NCBI GenBank assembly: GCA_028712365.1
Contig: JAQTQE010000017.1
Coordinates: 1-36,723, forward strand
Source of the DNA: a bacterium
GTDB lineage: Bacteria; CAYTYR01; UBA6262
DNA: 36,723 nucleotides
Direction: 5' to 3'
The position numbers and the translations under genes were made by a program. Below are positions 13,736 to 21,040 of the stretch, in pieces. The notes beneath the pieces were generated by a model. The model worked only from the letters and a program-made list of their open reading frames with translations. It ran no database searches and had not been told where the DNA came from. Every line of letters starts with the position of its first letter. The stretch's first letter is position 1.

Positions 13736-15670
13736 TTACTTTTTTGACAATTCTGCTACTTGTTTCTTCAGTTCTTCGATCTGCGTTTGTTGTTCCTGTA
13801 GGGCTTTTACAAGAACAGGTATCAGCTTATTGTAGTCCATAGCCCATAACGCATTGTTTTCATCAACCGGCTTAGAGACTGCTTCGGGGATAATCTGGTA
13901 AACTTCCTGGGCGATCAAACCAATAGTTTCTTTTCCTTCTCCCAATACCAGTTTATTATTTACAAATTTTGATGAACAATGCAGATATTTCTTCGGCTGC
14001 AATTTCATGACAGCCGTGATGCCGTAGGTTGAAACTTCTTGCCCTGTTTTTACCCGTGAATCAGAATACGTATCCCAGGCTTGAGCCTTCGCTTTTTGCG
14101 TAGCACTATTCGGCAATTCTAAAACATAATCAGTTTCGATCGTCGCTCCGGCAATACCAACTTTCCCGGCATAGAGCGCCGCCGCGCCATCTGTATAAAT
14201 ATCGCCCCATTGGTTAATATAGGTGGTACGGGTATTGGCAGAGTTAGTGAAATTCACTATATTACGGGCGCTGGCTTCAGTAATAGTGAAAGCCGCGTCT
14301 ATGGAGCGCAAACCATTTGTATAAAGGGAGCCAGCCGCGTCAATATACAGGTCACCCCATTGATTGACATATGAGGTACGGTTATTGGTGGTATTGTTAA
14401 AGTTGATATTGCCGGTCCCGGAAGGCCTGAGGTTCACATCCTGGTTGGTCCCGCCGGCAGTAAAGGTCAGGGCCGTGGTGCCGGTGATCGAGCCATTGCT
14501 GGTGCCGGTGCCGCCGTCGGCAACAGCGACATCAGTCCCGCTGGGGCCGTAATAATCCGTACCCAGGGCAGCAATACTCAAGACTCCGGTCACGTCTGTT
14601 GTAGTATTCTTCAATATCCCGGTTGCCAAGGTACCCAAAGACTGTTCAGCGCTTAGTGTACCATCAACTGTTTGGGTAATATATTTGGCACTAGTGGGAG
14701 CGCCGCTGGTCTGATCCACCCAACTCAGCACACCGCTGCCGTCTGATCTCAGCACCTGGCCGACGGTTCCGTCATCCACAGGCAAGGTATAAGTAACATC
14801 CGCAGTTTGGTCCCCACCCTGGAAAATAGTGTATCTAACAGGCGTGACACCACCTTCCAAGATCCGCAATATGGGAGTATAAACAGCCGCGGCATTATCA
14901 ATATACAGGTCACCCCATTGGTTGACATATGAGGTGCGGCTATTGGTGGTATTGTTAAAGTTGATATTGCCGGTCCCAGAAGGCCTGAGGTTCACATCCT
15001 GGTTGGTCCCGCCGGCAGTAAAGGTCAGGGCCGTGGTGCCGGTGATCGAGCCATTGCTGGTGCCGGTGCCGCCGTCGGCAACAGCGACATCAGTCCCGCC
15101 TGGATTATAGTAATCAGTCCCGGCAGTGGCAATACTCAAGATACCGGTGGTCGTGGTATTCTTCAATATCCCGGAAGCTAAAGTGCCCAAAGCTTGTTCC
15201 CCGCTCAGGCTGCTGTTTGCTGTCTGGGTAATATAGGTCGCGTCCGTAGGCGCGCCGCTGCCGCTGCCCCCAGCCAAGCTATCCAAGGTCGTCCAGGTAG
15301 ATTCATCTTCATCGCGATATTCCAGCTCGCCTGAACTATTGATACGGATCGCCGGATCATTGGTATAATGTCCTTTCCAATAGATCCCGGTCAAGTTACT
15401 CGCTGTAGACAAGGAAAGATAATGGACCGTATCAGTTGAAGGCTTGATATTGATCGCTCCTTCACTGTTGGTAATATCTCCTTCCCCGGTATCAAACTTT
15501 TGCAGGGTCAAGGTTTTCTCATCCTGGTCGCGCAAAATGATCTGCGGTGAATCACTAGTATCGTCATCAACAATGATATCCTTGTTAGAAGTCAAGGCCC
15601 ATAGTCCGGGCGGCAAAAACAATATACCGGAAAAAATAAATAAAGCCAAAATAATTAGCTTTTTCTTCAT
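13736..15670 (-). CDS. Tail-fibre-like repeat protein with C-terminal endosialidase chaperone (peptidase S74) domain
   Basis: About 644 residues from the ATG at 15670, chosen because an AGGAGG site lies seven bases upstream. A signal peptide (ending WALT or nearby) is followed by a repetitive fibre. A unit of about 125 residues occurs twice (ADGGTGTSNGSITGTT, GGTNQDVNLRPSGTGNINF, YVNQWGDLYID), with a third partial copy YINQWGDIY. The DNA of the two full copies is almost identical over about 195 bp. The C-terminal 109 residues are an S74 intramolecular chaperone: SDSRVKTG (self-cleavage serine expected here), IGLIAQEV, WAMDYNKLIPVLVKALQEQ and a trimerising coiled coil. This architecture trimerises phage tail spikes and bacterial surface fibres. 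A cell-surface fibre is likely because of the signal peptide and lack of phage genes. Confidence 0.85.
   Translation of the reverse strand: MKKKLIILALFIFSGILFLPPGLWALTSNKDIIVDDDTSDSPQIILRDQDEKTLTLQKFDTGEGDITNSEGAINIKPSTDTVHYLSLSTASNLTGIYWKGHYTNDPAIRINSSGELEYRDEDESTWTTLDSLAGGSGSGAPTDATYITQTANSSLSGEQALGTLASGILKNTTTTGILSIATAGTDYYNPGGTDVAVADGGTGTSNGSITGTTALTFTAGGTNQDVNLRPSGTGNINFNNTTNSRTSYVNQWGDLYIDNAAAVYTPILRILEGGVTPVRYTIFQGGDQTADVTYTLPVDDGTVGQVLRSDGSGVLSWVDQTSGAPTSAKYITQTVDGTLSAEQSLGTLATGILKNTTTDVTGVLSIAALGTDYYGPSGTDVAVADGGTGTSNGSITGTTALTFTAGGTNQDVNLRPSGTGNINFNNTTNNRTSYVNQWGDLYIDAAGSLYTNGLRSIDAAFTITEASARNIVNFTNSANTRTTYINQWGDIYTDGAAALYAGKVGIAGATIETDYVLELPNSATQKAKAQAWDTYSDSRVKTGQEVSTYGITAVMKLQPKKYLHCSSKFVNNKLVLGEGKETIGLIAQEVYQIIPEAVSKPVDENNALWAMDYNKLIPVLVKALQEQQTQIEELKKQVAELSKK
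14347..14541. repeat. Intragenic repeat in S74 fibre gene, copy 1
   Basis: About 195 bp almost identical to 14905-15099, encoding the GGTGTSNG, NQDVNLRPSG and YVNQWGDLYID part of the fibre unit. Confidence 0.88.
14905..15099. repeat. Intragenic repeat in S74 fibre gene, copy 2
   Basis: Second near-identical copy, offset by 558 bp from the first. Sequence around it has diverged much more, which suggests recent gene conversion or duplication. Confidence 0.88.
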
Positions 15671-15714
15671 AAAATTCCTCCTCAAATTCTAAATAATTCG
15701 CGTAATTGTATTTC

Positions 15715-17730
15715 TTAGAAGTACATTTTTAATGTCGCCAGGGTCCGGTTGTCATCATATGGAGTGCCAGTGGGCTCGTCAGCCGGATGCGAGTATTGAG
15801 TGTGCGTATATTCCATGGTCAAGACGATATTTTTCAGGAAATAATGTTCACCGCGCATAGACAGCGAATGATTACTGATAGATTCCTCAAGACCGCGGTC
15901 CCAGCCTCTCCATTGGCTGTATTTGGTATAGATATTTGTTTTATTGGTGAGGTGGCTGGCCAGATAGAGATTGGTGATCGCTACCTTAAAATTGCGATAG
16001 GTGCTGAAACCATACCGGTTATCAGTATGGTAGTTATAGTCATTTAAGTACTCCCGGCCGAAATATATCTCCATCCCGTTGTATCCCCTATGACCGATCT
16101 CCCAGCGGCTGGAGTAGCGGTAATAATCGGGATTAGCTGCGCGTTGCAGGTCCACATACCCGCCGGAGAGGATGAAGCCAAACAATTCCTGGCTGGCATT
16201 GACGTTGTAGCTCTTTTGGTTACCATTATCGTTATCAAAATTTTTGCGGTCAAAACGCCACCGCGGCAGGAATTGTTCATCTATATTGCGATACTCAAAA
16301 TTGATATAAGCACCTTCCCAGAGACTGTTGATATCCAATCCACCGGTCCAGAAATTGCCCTGTTCTGAGACCGGGGAATCTTTCTCCCTGAGATAAATAG
16401 GGTTGTAAGGATCAGTCCGGTCTACTTCAGCGAGAGCTTTGTACAGGTCCGCGCCTACCCGGCCGCGCAGGATAAATTTTTTCTTTAATTCCCGCGATAC
16501 TTCATAGGTCACTATCGTATCCTGGCTGATCTTCTCAGCCTGCAGGTCAGTGGGACTGGAATCAATGATCGTGCCGGATACGTCGGTATTTCTTTTGGCT
16601 GAATCATAACTGTGCACGACTATGCCCCGGTTCCTGAAGCCCCAGATATCATAGTCGATCCGGGTACCAGAGGTATAAGAACCATACCTGTGCTTCAGGT
16701 AAAAGACGTTATAGCCATAACCTTTGCCAGTACTGTCGGCAGAGATACCTTTATATCCCCATTCCGGTGAATACGTATATTTGCTGTAATCGAGCCATTG
16801 GTTGCCTATCTGGATCGAGTCCAGGAAGCCCACGTTCCTGGCGACCATCTGGAAATTCGGGATCTCCACTCTCATGAATTGGGATGAGGTGCCGCCGGTC
16901 GGGGTCCAGGTACCGCTGCGGTTATCCAGGCGGTCATCCGCGGCAGCTTCACCAAATTCCTGGAACACGGGACTGATCTCAGCCAAAGCGCTGAAATCAC
17001 CGATATTGCCATTGATCTTGAAATTAAAACTATGGTACATTTCTTCCCCATTTTCCGGGGTGCGGCGCCAATCAGACTCGGCAGTGAATCCATAGGTCAT
17101 TTCCACCTTGGGCACTTCCGGCCTTTTCCGGGTAGGCTGGATAGACGGCCCGGCACCGGCAAATTCATCAAGATAAACCAGGCCGCGGGATGAATCCGGG
17201 GTCCGGCCGATGATCCCAAAACCGTAGTTCTTGATCTCCCCTTTTTCTATTTCGCGGTTATTATCTTCACCGGAACTGGTTAAAATAAAGTCACTGAAGT
17301 CCACTTTTAATAATTGCCATTTCTGGCTCAAGAGCACATCGCGGTTCTGGTATTCCCAGACTTCATCGCTGGCATCAGTAAAGAAGATACTGAAAATATT
17401 GCCGCTGCCATCACCCTTGATCCAGATCCATAGCTGGTCATAATTGGTCCAATCATTCAGCTCCGGTTCACAGCGCGCCAGGACAGACGAACCAGCGGCA
17501 CGGCTGGTCTTTAAGCTATATTCCAATTGCAGGGCATTGGTGCCTTCTTTGGCCCGCTGGGAGGAGCTGAGGGACAGTGTGGATTCATCTTGTGTTTCCA
17601 CGCGGTATACCGTAGCCTGGTTGGGCCGCTCAAAGTTATCTATCGTCTTGGGATTAAGTTCAGCCAGCGACAAACCCGGTAATAGCAGCATTGCCAGTGT
17701 GAAGTAGATCAGTTTAGTGTGTTTGATCAT
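15715..17730 (-). CDS. Outer-membrane protein: CBM11/CIA30-like sugar-binding domain plus large beta-barrel
   Basis: A 671-residue exported protein. The signal peptide ends LSLA (about 23). Residues about 28-190 form a jelly-roll domain like CBM11/CIA30 (IDNFERPNQ, NALQLEYSL, DQLWIWIKGDGSGNIFSIFFTDA, VYLDEFAGAG), also found in the FlgD-tailed protein at 18692-21025. After a short Pro/Lys linker, about 470 residues of alternating aromatic and charged strands follow, ending TLATLKMYF, with the terminal phenylalanine typical of BAM-inserted barrels. Many Tyr/Trp residues in the barrel suggest sugar contact. It lies between the S74 fibre and a PorV gene in the galactoside unit. A role as porin or surface receptor for glycan fragments is plausible but not shown. 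A GGATGGG site precedes the start. Confidence 0.72.
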   Translation of the reverse strand: MIKHTKLIYFTLAMLLLPGLSLAELNPKTIDNFERPNQATVYRVETQDESTLSLSSSQRAKEGTNALQLEYSLKTSRAAGSSVLARCEPELNDWTNYDQLWIWIKGDGSGNIFSIFFTDASDEVWEYQNRDVLLSQKWQLLKVDFSDFILTSSGEDNNREIEKGEIKNYGFGIIGRTPDSSRGLVYLDEFAGAGPSIQPTRKRPEVPKVEMTYGFTAESDWRRTPENGEEMYHSFNFKINGNIGDFSALAEISPVFQEFGEAAADDRLDNRSGTWTPTGGTSSQFMRVEIPNFQMVARNVGFLDSIQIGNQWLDYSKYTYSPEWGYKGISADSTGKGYGYNVFYLKHRYGSYTSGTRIDYDIWGFRNRGIVVHSYDSAKRNTDVSGTIIDSSPTDLQAEKISQDTIVTYEVSRELKKKFILRGRVGADLYKALAEVDRTDPYNPIYLREKDSPVSEQGNFWTGGLDINSLWEGAYINFEYRNIDEQFLPRWRFDRKNFDNDNGNQKSYNVNASQELFGFILSGGYVDLQRAANPDYYRYSSRWEIGHRGYNGMEIYFGREYLNDYNYHTDNRYGFSTYRNFKVAITNLYLASHLTNKTNIYTKYSQWRGWDRGLEESISNHSLSMRGEHYFLKNIVLTMEYTHTQYSHPADEPTGTPYDDNRTLATLKMYF

Positions 17731-17758
17731 TTTCCCATCCTTTAAGTATAGTCTAAAA

Positions 17759-17821
17759 GCAGTTATCAGGTGTAGGTTTTAGAAGTAAGTTTGGTCTTAA
17801 GTCTATGGGTGACTTTCACCT
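17759..17821. repeat. 12-bp-word palindromic repeat family, copy D (right arm reduced)
   Basis: Full left arm (CAGTTATCAGGTGTAGG, GAAGTAAGTTTGGTCTTAAG) but only ACTTTCACC remains of the right arm, next to the PorV stop codon. Confidence 0.72.
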
Positions 17822-18681
17822 TAGAATACAAATCCCAGAGACATAAAATGTGTATCTTCCAGGTCAAAATGCCTTTGATAGGCATAATCAAGTTTGATCG
17901 CCCGGTAAACAATGCCTATTCCGCCGGAATAGGTCCAATTGCCCTGGTATTGGTTGATGCCTCCCGCTCTCACCGCGAAGTACTTGCCCAGCCAATATTC
18001 AGCGCCGACATGCAATTTCGTATCTTCATTGATATTATCCATATCCAGGGCGATCACCAGATCCCGCAGGGGAGCCACAGCCATTCCGGCTTTCAGGTTT
18101 AACGGCACTTTATCCGAGGCGCCGCTCTGGAATTGCACTGTTGGTTCATTAATATCCTGGGCGCTAACGCCAATGGATATGATATTGTCGTAATTGAACA
18201 GGACCCCGGCGTCGATACCCGCGCCAGTGCCGCTGGTTTCAAAATCCGCCAGGTAATATTTCAAATTTACTCCTATGGAAGTATATCTCAGCGGGCTTAT
18301 AGCATACGAAAAAAGAAAAGTGTTTTCCTGGAAATCGAGAAAATCCACTTTGTTCGAGGTAGCCAGCCTGGTATATCCAAAACCAATCGCGCCGCCGCCG
18401 ATACCAGGATGGGCAAAGCAAGCGCCTTGATAGGAAATAAGCCCCATGTTGTAAAGATCGCTGTACATAGTGATAATTTCATCTTTGTCCAGTTGGGTCA
18501 AACCAGCCGGATTCCAGTAAATACAAGAAGCATCATTGGCCAGCGCGACAAAAGATTTACCCATAGCCAGCGGCCGCGCGCCCAGGCCTAAAGGCTCGAA
18601 CATGCCGGCAGAAGCAGTTGATAGATGATAGTTGATAGTTGATAGAATAAGCACAAATAAAATTAATAATTTTTTCTTCAT
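17821..18681 (-). CDS. PorV/PorQ-family outer-membrane beta-barrel protein
   Basis: A 286-residue barrel protein, the shortest of the four PorV-type sequences here. The signal peptide ends STASA and contains STINYHLST, encoded by GTTGATA heptamers (18617-18645). The mature start shows LGLGARPLAMGKSFVALANDASCIYWNPAGLTQL, split as GARPLAMG, ANDAS and WNPAGL landmarks. It ends FMSLGFVF with terminal phenylalanine. It begins 10 bp after the stop of the CBM/FlgD-tailed gene at 18692 with an AAGGAGC site, so the two are co-transcribed. By analogy with T9SS PorV the barrel may help surface display of that FlgD-tailed protein; this is inference. Confidence 0.85.
   Translation of the reverse strand: MKKKLLILFVLILSTINYHLSTASAGMFEPLGLGARPLAMGKSFVALANDASCIYWNPAGLTQLDKDEIITMYSDLYNMGLISYQGACFAHPGIGGGAIGFGYTRLATSNKVDFLDFQENTFLFSYAISPLRYTSIGVNLKYYLADFETSGTGAGIDAGVLFNYDNIISIGVSAQDINEPTVQFQSGASDKVPLNLKAGMAVAPLRDLVIALDMDNINEDTKLHVGAEYWLGKYFAVRAGGINQYQGNWTYSGGIGIVYRAIKLDYAYQRHFDLEDTHFMSLGFVF
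18617..18645. repeat. GTTGATA heptamer repeat in signal-peptide codons
   Basis: Four tandem copies (one GATGATA variant) encode STINYHLST in the signal peptide of the PorV gene at 17821-18681. Confidence 0.8.
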
Positions 18682-18691
18682 TCTTTGCTCC

Positions 18692-21025
18692 TTATTTACT
18701 TATTCCAATAATATGTTTGAAGGTTTCTTCTTTGCCACTGGCATTGCCGATCGCTTTAAGCTGGTAGATATAAAGACCGCTGCGCTGTATTTCACCATCA
18801 CTGTTCTTGCCGTCCCAGGTAAGCTGTTGGCTGCCGGTTAAATAATCCTGTTCTTTCTCGTAGAGCACATCACCAGCCAGATTATAGACGCGCAAGCGGA
18901 TAGTCGCGGCTTCTGTAAGCGTGATATTGATCTTGACGGTATTCTTACCGCCTTCGCCATTAGGCGAGAATGGGTTGTCGGTTACGATCACCTGCTGTAA
19001 AACCTTGTCCGCTCCCAGATTCTGGTTGAGAGCCTGCGCTTGTTCATACCGGAAATCATCCACCAGGACAGCGCCGGTGGTCCCGTCTTTTTTGGAAACC
19101 GTGAAATAGACATAGGTGATATCGCTGAAGTCCAGGTTTTCATCGGTACCGCTTTCAAACCAGGTAAAATTCTTATATGGGATGACGATCTCCATCCACT
19201 CATTAACATTATCATAGGTGCGTTTATGATAAAAAACAGTACCGTCAGAGTCTTTCAGTTTTACTTCAATATAATTTTTATCGCCGGTTTGCTTGAGCCA
19301 GAATTTTATCTGGTTGCCATCTTGCAGGCTTAAGGAGAATTTCCTGGACATCAGCACCCAGGCGCCTTTATTCAGGTTGTAATCAAGCTGGAGAGCATTG
19401 CCTGTTTGCCCGGCGACCGTGTGCAAAACCGTTTTAGTACTGCTATCGCCGCTGCCTGACCAAGCCGACTCGTCTGCGGTGACTTCCATTTCGTCAATAT
19501 AACCATCTGAAAGATAACTGTAAAATTCCTCGCCCGTTCTGCCTTCTACTCCTACATTATCAAAATAGTATGTCCCGGTATTATATTCATACAATTGGAT
19601 ATTTTTGATCTTGGTCAAATCTACCGTGCTGGCAAAATCACTCAGGTTCCAACTGATGAACGTCCATTCATTCTGATTGGCCGGGGCACTGGACCAGAGA
19701 GCTTTAGTCCCGCCGTTGATATCAGTCAGTCTTAATTCCACGCTATTGTTCCCGGCTGTATCATAGACAAAGACATACAGATACTTGCGGGCGGAAATAT
19801 CTATCCCGGCGCTGGTATAATTGGCTATATTGATACCGACCGTACCACCGCCTGTGGCTTTGAGCGCGCGCAGGCCGCTATCAATAATACTGGTTTCAAA
19901 GGAAGGCGTGGACAGATAAACGCTCCAGGCATAATCAGTGATATCTTCTTTCTGTTCCTGGCGGTAAAAGCCTATATCATCAAAGTAGTAGATCCCGTTA
20001 TTAGCTTCATAAAACTGGACATTACTGATATTGCCCAGGTCCACCCCGGTGAAACTACTGGCCGGCCAGGTCAATTCAGTCCATACGTTTTGCACCGCGG
20101 CATTAGTCGACCAGACTGTTTTAGTGCCGCCATTACTATCTGTAAGCCGCATTTCGCAGGTATTGGCCCCCTGGGTATCATAAACCCAGGCGGAAAATGT
20201 ATCCGCGTTAGTAGCATTGACTGAAGAGGTGATCGGCAGTATCCCTACTGTCCCATTAGCATTCATAGTCACCGCCCTGGCACCGTAGTGGACAGTACCG
20301 GCGCTGAAGGTAGGCGTTGAATTCCAAACACTCCAGAAATAGCTGCCTGCAGTACCATTGCCGGCTTCGAAATCCTGGATAGAATTAAAAACCGTCTTGG
20401 TAGCGATAACTGTCCCGTTATCGGTTTCAAAATTCTGCAGGTTGCCTAAAGGCAGCGCTAAAATGGGAGCAGAACCTTGTTTCATTTTTTCGAGCTGGTC
20501 AATTTCCATGGTACCGCTGCCACCAGTAGCGCCGGTATCGTTAATGACGAATTCCATAGACTTCACCTGGCTCCAATCCATGGTTTGGTTGCCGGTGGAA
20601 TGAGCAGTCTCACAGGTAAAATCAGCTAACTTGATCGTGGCTGTCGTCCAGTCCGCGACATCGGTCACGTTCCCTAATGAATACTGGAACGTATCGCTGT
20701 CAGCATCCTTGACTTTAATGACTAATTCTTCAGTGGTGCCGGTGCCGCGATAACGGAAGCGGATAGCGTATTCACCGGATAGATCAAAATACTGGTAATT
20801 TTTATAGGCCTGCACCCAGGCGCTTGATCCCAACGAATAATCCAGCTGCAAGGCCATATTTGAATGGCCGGTCGTCGTGCTCACCGTGACGGTACTGCCA
20901 TCCCCGGCCTGGCTGTTCCAGTTGGCCACGGCGTCCAGGCTGTCAATGACCGTCGCGGAGGCCGGCCAGGGTAATAAAGTAATAACAAAAAAGAGTAGCA
21001 TCAATAACTGTATTCTAAATTTCAT
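18692..21025 (-). CDS. Secreted protein with four carbohydrate-binding-like modules and FlgD-like tail
   Basis: A 777-residue exported protein with signal peptide ending ASA (about 24). Four beta-sandwich modules resembling CBM11/CIA30 follow at about 26-180, 215-355, 365-495 and 508-662. Modules 1 and 4 resemble each other (NMALQLDYSLGSSAWVQ versus NALQLDYNLNKGAWVLM), and 2 and 3 resemble each other (EMRLTDSNGGTKTVWS versus ELRLTDINGGTKALWS; YYFDDIGF versus YYFDNVGV). The last 100 residues are a FlgD/type-A tail: VTDNPFSPNGEGGKN, IRLRVYNLAGDVLYEK, TWDGKNSDGEIQRSGLYIYQL. The gene is 15 bp downstream of the GH35 gene with a GGAGGAA site. Binding of the operon's glycan at the cell surface is the natural guess. 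No catalytic motif is visible. Confidence 0.8.
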   Translation of the reverse strand: MKFRIQLLMLLFFVITLLPWPASATVIDSLDAVANWNSQAGDGSTVTVSTTTGHSNMALQLDYSLGSSAWVQAYKNYQYFDLSGEYAIRFRYRGTGTTEELVIKVKDADSDTFQYSLGNVTDVADWTTATIKLADFTCETAHSTGNQTMDWSQVKSMEFVINDTGATGGSGTMEIDQLEKMKQGSAPILALPLGNLQNFETDNGTVIATKTVFNSIQDFEAGNGTAGSYFWSVWNSTPTFSAGTVHYGARAVTMNANGTVGILPITSSVNATNADTFSAWVYDTQGANTCEMRLTDSNGGTKTVWSTNAAVQNVWTELTWPASSFTGVDLGNISNVQFYEANNGIYYFDDIGFYRQEQKEDITDYAWSVYLSTPSFETSIIDSGLRALKATGGGTVGINIANYTSAGIDISARKYLYVFVYDTAGNNSVELRLTDINGGTKALWSSAPANQNEWTFISWNLSDFASTVDLTKIKNIQLYEYNTGTYYFDNVGVEGRTGEEFYSYLSDGYIDEMEVTADESAWSGSGDSSTKTVLHTVAGQTGNALQLDYNLNKGAWVLMSRKFSLSLQDGNQIKFWLKQTGDKNYIEVKLKDSDGTVFYHKRTYDNVNEWMEIVIPYKNFTWFESGTDENLDFSDITYVYFTVSKKDGTTGAVLVDDFRYEQAQALNQNLGADKVLQQVIVTDNPFSPNGEGGKNTVKINITLTEAATIRLRVYNLAGDVLYEKEQDYLTGSQQLTWDGKNSDGEIQRSGLYIYQLKAIGNASGKEETFKHIIGISK

Positions 21026-21040
21026 TAGTTCCTCCGCATC

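Noticed and set aside
13736-15670. S74 gene considered as part of a prophage
   Set aside because: No other phage gene is nearby and the protein has a signal peptide, which phage tail spikes lack.
1-21025. A complete type IX secretion system
   Set aside because: Only PorV-type barrels and FlgD-like tails are present; no SprA, PorK/L/M/N or PorU homologue is in the window.
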